Assembly (NCBI GenBank): GCA_016713565.1
Contig: JADJOX010000007.1
Coordinates: forward strand, 310,001 to 374,000
Direction: 5' to 3'
Length of the DNA: 64,000 nt
Source: Ignavibacteriota bacterium
GTDB taxonomy: Bacteria; Bacteroidota; Ignavibacteria; Ignavibacteriales; Melioribacteraceae
Under the pieces are notes generated by a model. That model made no database searches. It saw only the letters and a program-made list of their open reading frames with translations, and was not told the origin of the DNA. Shown here piece by piece: positions 25,742 to 35,374 of the stretch (position 1 is its first letter; every line of letters starts with the position of its first letter). The position numbers and the translations under genes are program-made.

Positions 25742-27099
25742 TAATAGTTCTCCTCAAGCTTTCTCCCAATAATGGAAAGCAGATTAATAAATGGTGATAA
25801 AGGCGGCGTATAATTGTAATAATTTTTTGCCAAATTGTTCGCTGAAATTTTATTATAAATATATGTTGAAATTAAATCTGCATAACCGGAGATCTCTTCC
25901 GAACCTACAAACGACGCGCCTAAGATCAATCTGCTCGTACCATCATAAATAATTTTTCCGAAAACTTTACTGGAACCAGGCATAATCTTGACTTTGTTAT
26001 TAGCAACCGCGTTAACAAATTTTACTTTATTAAAAAATTGTGATGCGTGCCCTGAGTTCAATCCAACTTGAGCAATATATTTGTCAAAGAATTTAAATGT
26101 TGAATTTAGAAAAACCGGCTCGGCAAACTTATTTCCGCCTGCGGCATTCTCACCGGCAATATGTCCAAATTGATGAGCAAACGTTGCCTGAGGGAAATAA
26201 TCGTTGCGATTTGTGATTTTATTTATGAATTCAATATTATCACCCGCGGCAAAAATATTTTGATCTGAAGTTTTTAATTTTGTATCGACAATTAATCCGC
26301 CAAACTTTCCAATTTTTAACTTAGCCGATTCAGCGAGAAAATTGTTTGGTTTAATTCCTATTGATACTATTGCGGCGTCAAAATCTAAAAATCTTCCTTC
26401 GTTTTTTAACTGAATAAATTTATTACCATTTTTAATAAACTTTGTATCATTATCAACTGAAAGAAAATTAATTTTATTTTTAGAAAGTAAATCTTTAACC
26501 AAATACTGCAGTTCAATTTCCGAATTTGGCAGCGGTAGTTTTTCTTTTTCTAGAACCGTAATTTCATATCCTTTGGATTTTAATGATTCAGCTACCTCCA
26601 ATCCAATATATCCTGAACCTATAATTAAAATTTTCTCTACTTTATTCCTTTCAAAATATGATTTAAGTTTTAAATAATCCGAAATAGTTTTATAACTGAA
26701 AACATTTTCCAAAGTAAATGATAATTCGGGCAATTCTTTGGCAATGGAACCAGTTGTTAAAATTAATTTGTCATAAATCAAATGGTGGGACTTGTCATTT
26801 TTTTTATCAAAAATTTCTAAAGATTTATTTTTCGCGTCAATTTTTTTTACAAAATGATTTATAAAAACCTTTACATTTTTTTCTTCGCAAAATTTTTCAG
26901 GGGAATAGAAAATTAATTTATTGTGATCGTTTAGCTGTCCTGAAAGTAAATACGGCAGCTCACACGTTCCGGTTGAGATAAATTCGCCGGCTTCAATTAA
27001 AATTACATCGGCAGAAGGATTAGTTCTTTTAGCTTTTGCGGCGGCGCTTGGACCCGCGGCATTTCCTCCAACAACAATAATTCTTTTTGAAGTTTGCAT
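25741..27099 (-). CDS. FAD-dependent CoA-disulfide-reductase-like oxidoreductase
   Basis: 452 residues. The N-terminal FAD motif VVGGNAAGPSAAAKAKR, a single reactive Cys in TGTCELPYLLSG (Cys46) and a second nucleotide-binding motif ILIIGSGYIGLEVAESL fit the CoADR/peroxide-reductase branch of pyridine nucleotide-disulfide reductases (one active Cys, not a CxxC). FAAGDN and the dimer-interface segment TFKFFDKYIAQVGL are present. Possible roles are reduction of CoA disulfide, polysulfide or a bacillithiol-related mixed disulfide; a bacillithiol gene (bshC) is elsewhere in the window. Substrate not determinable. The ATG overlaps no neighbour upstream; downstream is upp. Confidence 0.85.
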   Translation of the reverse strand: MQTSKRIIVVGGNAAGPSAAAKAKRTNPSADVILIEAGEFISTGTCELPYLLSGQLNDHNKLIFYSPEKFCEEKNVKVFINHFVKKIDAKNKSLEIFDKKNDKSHHLIYDKLILTTGSIAKELPELSFTLENVFSYKTISDYLKLKSYFERNKVEKILIIGSGYIGLEVAESLKSKGYEITVLEKEKLPLPNSEIELQYLVKDLLSKNKINFLSVDNDTKFIKNGNKFIQLKNEGRFLDFDAAIVSIGIKPNNFLAESAKLKIGKFGGLIVDTKLKTSDQNIFAAGDNIEFINKITNRNDYFPQATFAHQFGHIAGENAAGGNKFAEPVFLNSTFKFFDKYIAQVGLNSGHASQFFNKVKFVNAVANNKVKIMPGSSKVFGKIIYDGTSRLILGASFVGSEEISGYADLISTYIYNKISANNLAKNYYNYTPPLSPFINLLSIIGRKLEENY

Positions 27100-27135
27100 T
27101 TATAGGAATTGAAAATTATTTGAGGTTAAATATAG

Positions 27136-28449
27136 CTATTTTTCTTTAAAACTTACTGTTATAGGTACACCCCAAAAACCAAATTTTTCCCTGATCTTAT
27201 TTTCTAAAAATTTACGATAATGTTCAGGTGCTTCCTTACTGTTGCTGCAGAAAAATAAAAAGATGGGATATTTTTCGCCAACCTGTGAAATAAATTTTAT
27301 GTTAATTTCTTTTCCTCTTTTTGTGGCAGGCGGAGGATTTTTTCTTATTTCCTCAATCATAATTTCATTCAATTCGCCGGTAGGAATTTTCTTTAATCTA
27401 TCGGTTTGAATGGTTTTCGCCAAATCAATTAGCTTATAAATTCTTTGTTTTGTAAGTGCGGATATAAAAATTATAGGTAAATAATTTATACTTCCGAGTG
27501 AATGATATATTTCATCTTCAAATTTCTTTGCGGTGTTTGTTTCTTTTTCTACCAGATCCCATTTATTTACCGCAAGAATAATTCCTTTTCTTCTTTGTAT
27601 AGCTTCATCAATAATTTTTTGATCTTGATTTTCCAATCCAGCTTGCGCGTCAATCATAATAATTGCGACATCACAATTGCTTAACGCTCTTCATGTTCTG
27701 ACTGTAGAAAAAAATTCAATATTTTCTTTAACTTTGGTTCTTTTCCTTAAACCGGCGGTATCCACTAAAATAATTTCTTCACCATAATATTTTAATATTG
27801 AATCCAAACTATCGCGAGTTGTTCCCGGAATATCCGTAACTATACTTCTGTCATAACCTAAAAGCGCGTTGGTTAAAGAAGATTTTCCTACGTTTGGCTT
27901 TCCGAGAATGGCAATTTTTAGTCTATCATCATTTTCATTATATGAATCTGGAAAGTTTAATTGATTAACAAGATCATCAAGTACATCGCCGATATTTCTT
28001 CCGTTTAAAGCCGAAATATCATAAACATTGTCCAATCCGAATTTATAAAATTCTAATTTATCGTTTTCAAAATTTGCTGTATCAGCTTTATTAACTAAAA
28101 CATAAATTGGTTTTTTAGAAGTTCTTAACAATGAAGCAACTTCATTATCGTGATGAGTAAGTCCAAGTCTGCCGTCATTAACAAATAATATCGCATCCGC
28201 TTCTTCTATTGCAATTTCAACTTGTTCTTTAATTGCTTGTTCAAATTTATCATCGCTGGATTTTACATATCCGCCCGTATCCATTACTCTAAAAATCTTA
28301 CCGTTCCATTCAACGTCACCGCTGATTCTATCGCGCGTAACACCGCTTTGATCATCAACGATAGAAATTTTACTCTTCGTTAATCTGTTAAACAAAGTTG
28401 ATTTACCAACGTTCGGTCTGCCGACAATTACAACTAAAGGTTGAGCCAT
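27136..28449 (-). pseudogene. der: GTPase Der (EngA), interrupted by an in-frame TGA
   Basis: The N-terminal frame (27691-28449) gives MAQPLVVIVGRPNVGKSTLF, DTGG and NKAD of the first GTPase domain and GKPNVGKSSLTN and DTAGLRKR of the second. It then stops at TGA (27693-27691) after FFSTVRT. The same frame continues at once with RALSNCDVAIIMIDAQ, NKWD and the C-terminal KH-like domain to 27136. No base is missing; a single codon is a stop. With it read through, the protein is 437 residues, the normal Der length. Der is an essential 50S ribosome assembly factor in well-studied bacteria, so total loss is unlikely. A sequencing error, strain-specific mutation or readthrough are the options. Confidence 0.88.
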
Positions 28450-28450
28450 A

Positions 28451-29317
28451 TTAGAAATTTATTTTAATATTTAATTGTGGATTATATTCTTTATAAAATC
28501 CGATTTGTTCTTCTTTTAATGAAACATTAAGTTTAAGACTTTTATTATATCTGCTTGCCGTCCACGCCGCATCTAAAGCGCTAATAAAATGATTTGTTAC
28601 AACTGCAATAACAGCCCATTTTGAAATATTATAAAAATCATTTGCCTTGCCTCTTTCAATCGAATAATAATCAAATTGATCGACAAGAACATCTCCGAAA
28701 ACATATGGTTTTACCGGATCATCTCCAAATTCTTTCCACCCGACATTAAATTGAGAATACTTTCCGATCATTTCATAATATTGCTGTTCGCCATAATGAG
28801 CCAAGCGGTGAGAGTAATAATTTCCAATGTCACCTTCAAGCTTATTCAGTTCATTCCAATTAACATTATTTTGATCGTCGATAACATTATAATTACCTGG
28901 GTCAACTTCCGGATTTATCGTTGAAGCATTGTGCAATGTCCAATTTGCGTAACGATAAACGCTCCAATTTTCATTTGCGTAGTTTTCAAAAAAATCTGTT
29001 TGATCATCGCCCTTATTATCGTAAGTTACCGCCAAAATTATTGCGCCTACTTCTATTGCGGCAAAAATTCCAGCTTTTAAATAACTTTCAGAATAGAATT
29101 CACCGGCACCCGGAAGCGCAAATGACATTAAAGCCGCCAAAATTGGGGTTTTCTTATTATTTACATTAGTTTCGGTATTTTTATCATCCAAATAAATTAA
29201 TTTTTGATTTACAAACTTTGTATCATTAATCAAGGAACCCGATAAGTTTATATTTTCATTATTCTGAGCATATAAAAATGAACTAACAGAAATAAAAATC
29301 AAAAATAATTTTTTCAT
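28451..29317 (-). CDS. DUF5683-like exported protein
   Basis: 288 residues with an N-terminal signal peptide (KKLFLIFISVSSFLYAQ). The central segment ILAALMSFALPGAGEFYSES is typical of DUF5683-type proteins of Bacteroidota (Pro-Gly turn after a hydrophobic helix), followed by a membrane segment (GIFAAIEVGAIILAVTY). The second half has acidic/aromatic stretches and a second hydrophobic helix around IAVVTNHFISALDAAWTA. The gene starts one base after the der stop and follows the gluzincin-barrel gene in the same direction, so it may belong to that envelope block. Function unknown. Confidence 0.7.
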   Translation of the reverse strand: MKKLFLIFISVSSFLYAQNNENINLSGSLINDTKFVNQKLIYLDDKNTETNVNNKKTPILAALMSFALPGAGEFYSESYLKAGIFAAIEVGAIILAVTYDNKGDDQTDFFENYANENWSVYRYANWTLHNASTINPEVDPGNYNVIDDQNNVNWNELNKLEGDIGNYYSHRLAHYGEQQYYEMIGKYSQFNVGWKEFGDDPVKPYVFGDVLVDQFDYYSIERGKANDFYNISKWAVIAVVTNHFISALDAAWTASRYNKSLKLNVSLKEEQIGFYKEYNPQLNIKINF

Positions 29318-29325
29318 AAATATTC

Positions 29326-32300
29326 CTAAAAACTAAATTCGAATAAAATACCGCCGTAAAAATTCCATTCTTTTCCATACATTATTTTTTCATCTCTGAC
29401 AATTTTTTCGTATTCGTCAAATGCGTAAGATGCATTAAAAAATAAACTGGTAGGGAATAAATAAAATGAAATCATTTTTAATCTCAACTCAGCTCCGGCG
29501 CCTTTTTTAAAATCATTAAATTTCGGAAAATCATCATTCCAAGCATTTCCTAAATCACCATTAAGAGAGAAAAATAATTTATCAATGTATAAATGTCCAA
29601 GTCTATAATCAATATGATTAAAAACAGGTAAACGATAAGTCAAATTTACCCAGGCAAGTTCATTTCCGCTTATTGCATAAAAAGGATATCCTTTCATTCC
29701 CACTAAACCGCCGAGATAAAAATCAAAAAAATCCGGTACTTGCGGACCTAATATTGTACCCAATCTAAATCGGGTTGAAAGTGTATGATTATCAAATACC
29801 TGCCAATAATTTTTTAAATTAAGTTCAAATCTGTGAAAACTGAAATTTTTATATACGGGTACTAAAATTCCATCTTTATTATCATATTGTCCATCGGGGT
29901 TATATTTGTTCATTTCGTAATTATATCTTGCTTCAATTTCCATTCCCACCGGATTTATATCGGAATCAATTGTTGGATAAATTGAACTGAATGAATACGT
30001 CAGTTGTAAATTTCTGCCAATAAAATAATTATCGCTGCTGCTTGGATATAAGGTTGATGTATTTGGAAATATAAAACTTCCTAATGCGGCAGAATATTGG
30101 CTGTAAATAAATCTGAGTTCCAAATTGTGCATTGGATTAAAAATTTTATGTTTTGCCGCAAAATCTACTTCAAATAAATTATAGGTTACATCAGCATTAA
30201 CTTTGCTGTCAAATGTTGGAACACCGTTTATAGTATCCGCGCCAAAAAAAATGTCAACATCCGCTTTTCTGCTGATTGAATAAACATCCGCTGATAATTC
30301 AGGTTTTAATCCTAAATTATATAATAAAGGAACTTTATTTTTATAAATAAAAGTTAAGAACAAATCTCTTTCAAATCTTGCGTTAATTGAACCGCCGGCA
30401 AAGAATGAATATCTATTAAGCATATCGGAAGATGTTAGGTAAAGTCCGGGTTTTATTTTATCTAATGCGGAATTTGACGTGCTGTAATTATCAAATCTAA
30501 TAAACGGAAGAATTGTAAGTTTTGTAAATGCGCTTGAATAGTTTTTTTCTTGAACTTTGGCTATTCCATAATCGTTGAAATTTTTCAGTTTGTCAAAAAC
30601 TTCTTCGGAAATATCTCCTTTTGATTTATCTTTATCTAAAGGCGGATTTAAAACTTTAACATATTTCATATTTGGATCAACTGAATTTTTATCGTCGTAA
30701 TCCGTTTCAAAAATTTTATAACCTGAAGATGTGTAACCAGAATAAACAATTTTATTATTTTTAATAAACGGCATGAACGCGCCGCCGATAACATTTGTAA
30801 GCTGTGTTTTCTTTTTTGTGATTAAATCGTACTCATATAAATTGAAAATTCCTGTTTCATCGGAACAGTATATTATTTTATCATTTTCGGAATATAAGGG
30901 ATTTCTTTCATCATATTTTTCGTTTAAGATAAATTCAAAATTGTTTCCGTCAATATTTACTTTTGCAATGTCTCTTCCATTATGATATGAATAACCAAAA
31001 ATTACTGAATTACCGTCTTTAGAAAATTTCGGATTATATACTTGTTCGCCGTCTTGGAATGAAGTCAATTGCTTGAAATTCTTTCCGTCTATATCTACAA
31101 TTCCAATATTAGATGTTCCGTCTTTTTGAAAAAGGAAACATATTTTATCGCCAATATCAGATACATTCGGATTATTGGCTCTTAATCCAAAAGTTATTCT
31201 GGTTTCATCTTCTTCGTTAATATCATAAATATATAGATCATGAATGTTAGTCCATTTAGGATTGTCTTCACTTAATTTTGCGTAAATAATTTTATTGGAA
31301 TTTTTAATAAAGTTAAATGTAGATCTAATTCCCGATTTAACGAGTTCTTTTTCCTGAGTATCTAAATTAAGTTTATAAATACCTGAAGTGGCAAAATAAT
31401 TTCCGTTTGCATTTGATATAAAATAAATCTCTTTATTATCAGGTGAAAAAATCGGATAAAAATTACCAAATCCATCGTTAACTATTTGCTTACCTTTTAC
31501 TTCATTAGATTTTACTTCTTTAATTCTTTCATTATAATTTTTTGTTAAAAAATCTTTCCACTCGTCATAAATTTCATTTCCGTCTTTTCCCAATACATCT
31601 TCAAACGCGGCATCGATAGTAAAATTAGTAATTTTACCAAGTTTATAGGTAATATCTTTTAACTTTTCTTCACCGTATTTTTGAGAGATATATCTTGTAA
31701 GCGCAAAGCCGGAATTATAAACTGATTCATTTCCTAAACTCGTTTTACTGAACACGCCCATTTCGTTCCAACTTAACATTTTTCCGTCTAGCGCATAAGA
31801 ACGTAAGATCATATCTCTATGCGAATCCCAATTATCATAATCAAATTCTTTGCGCATATATTGCGCGGTACCTTCGGCAAACCAAGCCGGCATATTAATA
31901 GTCGCTATTGGATATGAAGCAATAAAATTAGGAAAACCATAAAGTATATCGGGACGTCGTTTATCTTCGTAATTCAAATATTGAAGATAGAAAGCTGGAA
32001 TTGATCGGCTTAATTTCATTGAAGCTTGAATTTGAACCATGTGTGTAAATTCATGTGAAATTACATTTCTTAGCCAATTATGTGAACCACGTAAATCAAA
32101 GTCCAATGCGGAAGCCCAAATTTCAATTTTATTGTCGAAAAAATATGTGGCACCGTTCGAGTAATCATCAATATCTTTTATAATATAGTGGACTTTATCA
32201 GGTTCGTAATTGTAAAGACTTGTTATTGGTCCCCATACATCTTCGGCAATCTTCAAAACTGTTCGTGCAGATCTTTCCGATTCAGTATGAAAATGAACTG

Positions 32301-32409
32301 CAACATGTTCGCCTTCTATTGTGTACCAATTATAATCGGGATCAAAATCTTCAATTTGACCAAAGATATTTAATGAAAATAAGAACGAAAGAAATATGAT
32401 TTTTTTCAT
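29326..32409 (-). CDS. Gluzincin metallopeptidase + TolB-like propeller + outer-membrane barrel
   Basis: 1027 residues. A signal peptide (1-18) is followed by a peptidase-MA-like gluzincin domain with HEFTHM (about residue 120; HExxH intact) and the third zinc ligand in WFAEGTAQY. The middle (about 310-620) has repeated TolB/WD-like segments with IYFISNANGNYF, KICFLFQKDG and KIIYCSDETG patterns. The final third looks like an outer-membrane beta-barrel of the Omp85/D15 surface-antigen type, ending in a Phe (EFSF). This triple architecture is familiar in Bacteroidota and relatives, and its catalytic site appears functional. It is directed to the outer membrane. The partner is unknown. Confidence 0.85.
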   Translation of the reverse strand: MKKIIFLSFLFSLNIFGQIEDFDPDYNWYTIEGEHVAVHFHTESERSARTVLKIAEDVWGPITSLYNYEPDKVHYIIKDIDDYSNGATYFFDNKIEIWASALDFDLRGSHNWLRNVISHEFTHMVQIQASMKLSRSIPAFYLQYLNYEDKRRPDILYGFPNFIASYPIATINMPAWFAEGTAQYMRKEFDYDNWDSHRDMILRSYALDGKMLSWNEMGVFSKTSLGNESVYNSGFALTRYISQKYGEEKLKDITYKLGKITNFTIDAAFEDVLGKDGNEIYDEWKDFLTKNYNERIKEVKSNEVKGKQIVNDGFGNFYPIFSPDNKEIYFISNANGNYFATSGIYKLNLDTQEKELVKSGIRSTFNFIKNSNKIIYAKLSEDNPKWTNIHDLYIYDINEEDETRITFGLRANNPNVSDIGDKICFLFQKDGTSNIGIVDIDGKNFKQLTSFQDGEQVYNPKFSKDGNSVIFGYSYHNGRDIAKVNIDGNNFEFILNEKYDERNPLYSENDKIIYCSDETGIFNLYEYDLITKKKTQLTNVIGGAFMPFIKNNKIVYSGYTSSGYKIFETDYDDKNSVDPNMKYVKVLNPPLDKDKSKGDISEEVFDKLKNFNDYGIAKVQEKNYSSAFTKLTILPFIRFDNYSTSNSALDKIKPGLYLTSSDMLNRYSFFAGGSINARFERDLFLTFIYKNKVPLLYNLGLKPELSADVYSISRKADVDIFFGADTINGVPTFDSKVNADVTYNLFEVDFAAKHKIFNPMHNLELRFIYSQYSAALGSFIFPNTSTLYPSSSDNYFIGRNLQLTYSFSSIYPTIDSDINPVGMEIEARYNYEMNKYNPDGQYDNKDGILVPVYKNFSFHRFELNLKNYWQVFDNHTLSTRFRLGTILGPQVPDFFDFYLGGLVGMKGYPFYAISGNELAWVNLTYRLPVFNHIDYRLGHLYIDKLFFSLNGDLGNAWNDDFPKFNDFKKGAGAELRLKMISFYLFPTSLFFNASYAFDEYEKIVRDEKIMYGKEWNFYGGILFEFSF

Positions 32410-32420
32410 ACGTGAAGTGA

Positions 32421-35366
32421 TTATTTTACTACTGCAATTTTAATGATTTTATTTTCGGTTTTCCCGCTGTTGGATTTTACCTCTACGCGAGCTAAGTAAG
32501 CGCCGCTTTGTATATTTGAAACATTCCATGAAACCTCGGAATCAATTCCTCCGACAGCATTAAAGTTAAGCTCTTCTACAAAATCTCCGGCTATATCAAA
32601 TATTTTAACATTTACTTTAGAATCTTCCGAAACATAAGTCCTAATGTATGTCTCATTTCCATAAACCGGATTAGGCCAGTTATAAGTTCTGTTCTGCGGG
32701 AAAAAGGTTGAAATAAAATTATCATTTTTAGCAGAATTTATGGAAGAGGAATTAAGGTTATTGCCAAATTCGCTTCCCCAGTTTACATTTCCTGAAGAGT
32801 TTAAATTCCATGTGTACACAGTATTCAAATTTGTAAGGGCTGAATATGATAAAGCAGTTTCAGTATTTGAAATGATTTGTTTACCGCTGTACTTGCCGCC
32901 TAAAGTTATTGGAAATCCTGGAACAATCTTACCGTCTTTACCTGATACGGCATAGATATTTCCATTTTCCGAAACAGAAATTAAATCCGCGAGATTATCA
33001 CCATTCACATCAGCCGAAACTGATATTCCAGTAAAATCATCATTATCATTTAAAATAAATGGGAAACTATCAGCAATATTTCCGGCAATATTTAAGGCAT
33101 AGATTTTATTCTTTTGATTAAAAATTATATAATTCTCACCGTCATTCTTTAAATCAGCTAAAGAAATATTTTTAATGTTTTCTTCATTTGAAAATATTTT
33201 TTCGGAACTGCCGCTATTTCTCCTAAATAAATAAATGGAGTTATTGCTTAAAATTATTGAAATAAAATTTCCGTTTTTATCTTTTGTTAGAATAACTTTA
33301 TCTATTTCATCTGGAAAACTAATTTCCCTCCCATCATTATCTTTTATTTTATTTGAACCGGCTGAAACAAAATAATCAGCAAGTACCGATATTTGACTTA
33401 GTTTACCAATGTCAGTTTGGTAAGTATTTTTCAGTGTTGCCGAATCAGAGGAAAGCACGTTATAAGAATAAACATAAACTTTTCCATCTTCAGTTCCATA
33501 AAACAAATCGAATTCATTATCTGAAATTGGGTTTGCAATAATTGGAGAAGTGCATTTTCCGATTATCTTGTTTTGCTTTTTAATAAAGACTGTATCAAAT
33601 ATTCCGATGTTTAAATTATTTTCATATATTCCGAAAAAGTACGAAGTTTCATTATTTCCAGCAGTACAAAAATTACTATTTGAAAAATTTGGAATAATTG
33701 CATTTGTACCAATTATGGATAAATTATTTTGCGAAATTCCAAAAGTCTTTCCATTTACAGTTTTAAATTCATCAATATTTTGCGGTAATTGATTGACACT
33801 TTTAAGTTTTAAAAATTCATTCCCGAATTTCACGCTAAATTTCATTTGGTTTGAAATATCGCTGAAATTATAAATTGAGATTAAACTTTTACCTCTACTG
33901 TTTGTATTAGTGTTTGGTTTTGTATCATCCGAGAATTTGTTTTGATATAATTCGGAAGAATTGGATGAATACCAATAATCGTATTCGCCGCCTTCCGCAA
34001 TTACCAAATCACCAAAAATTGTTTGAAATTCTTCGCCAATATCTTGAATTCCGTCGGCTTCTTCTAAATCAACACCTCTGTTTTTCCCAACATTTATTTT
34101 ATTTGAATCTAAATTATCGTTAATAATTTTTTCATCGATGTGCCAAATCAAAATACCGTTTCCAGGAGTTGCCCAGTCAAATTCATCTACGTCAATAACA
34201 ACGCCGTTCAATGTATCAATAACGGAGCTGTTAAAATTATCTAAATCTTCCGGAAAAGAAATTGAACGAACGGAGCCGCCCAATTTATATGTAATTTTTA
34301 TTCCGTCTTTAAAAACATCTCGTTGTCTATTTTCAATCAAATAATATTCTGTTGAGTTGATTGGAATTTTTGCAATTTTAATTTGTTCTTGATTTAGAGC
34401 GAATTCCAATCTTGGAACAATATTAATGTCAGTTCTATCCATGTTTATAACAGTTGGTTCTTCCCATCCAAGAAAAACTTTCTCCCAAGCTGAAGGTTCT
34501 GGCGGAAATAATCCGCTGAATGCCAAAAGTGATTGACCGTCCATCAAACCAAATCTGCCAATGGCACTTTTACCGGTTTCTGAATCAAATAAATCAGGTA
34601 ATCCTAAATAACTGGCAATATTAGAGACTAACAACCCATTTATAGAAAGTTCTATTAGTACAGTTCCGCCAAATCCACTTTCTTCTCTTGATTCTGTTTC
34701 GGGAAGAATTGCGGTATTTGTAATTTTAAATCCATTTGATAAAGTTATGCCATCAAAGTTATTACCATAATATTTTTTCATTGAATTAAGACTTAAATAA
34801 ATAGACGGCAAATCTCTTGGTTCACCAAGCAAAGTAGAAGTTGAAATATCTTTTCCAACACCGGCATGAAAAATTACAAACATATCGAATTGAGAAAAAT
34901 CCAAATTAGGGTTCTGTTGTTCGGCAAGGGTCCAAACTTCAGAAGCAAAATCTCCTAAAATTTTAAATCCGCCTTTTTCATCGGGCGAATATTCCCGCAT
35001 CACTTTTGAGACTTTTACAACTTCAGGAATAACTTCATAATTTATTTTTACAATTCCATTGGAAGATTTTTCAAAATAATTTTGGGAAAATTTCAAATGA
35101 TCTTCAAAATAATTTTTATCATGCGGCAAAGGATCAATAATTGTATTGCCGTAATCTTTTGAGTAAATTGAGCCGAATGTTCCGTCGCCATAGGTCAATT
35201 CAAATTTATCCGGTTGAAATTCTACCATTACGGCTAAAACATTAATTGTTTGATTGCCTTGTTTAACAATATTTTTCTCATCGGATAAAATTTTGGCAGA
35301 AAACTTCTGGGCAGATAAACTGCCCAAACAAATAAGAAAGAAAACACCTATATATTTAAGATTCAT
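32421..35366 (-). CDS. T9SS-secreted M6-family protein with degenerate protease site
   Basis: 982 residues from ATG 35366, the start with a proper signal peptide (MNLKYIGVFFLICLGSLSAQ); an ATG at 35426 would overlap the PorV-like gene. The N-terminal part is an M6/immune-inhibitor-type fold, ending in GLPDLFD with IGRFGLMDG downstream. The zinc motif HEFGH expected just before GLPDLFD is replaced by SNIAS (about 249-253). FG-GAP-like repeats such as VNGDNLADLISV follow. The end is a type A T9SS sorting domain (VNVKIFDIAGDFV, SGAYLARVEV, KIAVVK). It is presumably a surface or secreted binding protein, not a peptidase. Confidence 0.85.
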   Translation of the reverse strand: MNLKYIGVFFLICLGSLSAQKFSAKILSDEKNIVKQGNQTINVLAVMVEFQPDKFELTYGDGTFGSIYSKDYGNTIIDPLPHDKNYFEDHLKFSQNYFEKSSNGIVKINYEVIPEVVKVSKVMREYSPDEKGGFKILGDFASEVWTLAEQQNPNLDFSQFDMFVIFHAGVGKDISTSTLLGEPRDLPSIYLSLNSMKKYYGNNFDGITLSNGFKITNTAILPETESREESGFGGTVLIELSINGLLVSNIASYLGLPDLFDSETGKSAIGRFGLMDGQSLLAFSGLFPPEPSAWEKVFLGWEEPTVINMDRTDINIVPRLEFALNQEQIKIAKIPINSTEYYLIENRQRDVFKDGIKITYKLGGSVRSISFPEDLDNFNSSVIDTLNGVVIDVDEFDWATPGNGILIWHIDEKIINDNLDSNKINVGKNRGVDLEEADGIQDIGEEFQTIFGDLVIAEGGEYDYWYSSNSSELYQNKFSDDTKPNTNTNSRGKSLISIYNFSDISNQMKFSVKFGNEFLKLKSVNQLPQNIDEFKTVNGKTFGISQNNLSIIGTNAIIPNFSNSNFCTAGNNETSYFFGIYENNLNIGIFDTVFIKKQNKIIGKCTSPIIANPISDNEFDLFYGTEDGKVYVYSYNVLSSDSATLKNTYQTDIGKLSQISVLADYFVSAGSNKIKDNDGREISFPDEIDKVILTKDKNGNFISIILSNNSIYLFRRNSGSSEKIFSNEENIKNISLADLKNDGENYIIFNQKNKIYALNIAGNIADSFPFILNDNDDFTGISVSADVNGDNLADLISVSENGNIYAVSGKDGKIVPGFPITLGGKYSGKQIISNTETALSYSALTNLNTVYTWNLNSSGNVNWGSEFGNNLNSSSINSAKNDNFISTFFPQNRTYNWPNPVYGNETYIRTYVSEDSKVNVKIFDIAGDFVEELNFNAVGGIDSEVSWNVSNIQSGAYLARVEVKSNSGKTENKIIKIAVVK

Positions 35367-35374
35367 AAAATTTA

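Noticed and set aside
27661..27720. Possible genome-wide reassignment of TGA as a sense codon, suggested by the stop in der
   Set aside because: Other complete genes in the window end at TGA in the expected place (GT2 glycosyltransferase 463-465, HicB-like gene 8698-8700, TrmH-like gene 8111-8113) and Trp is written TGG throughout.
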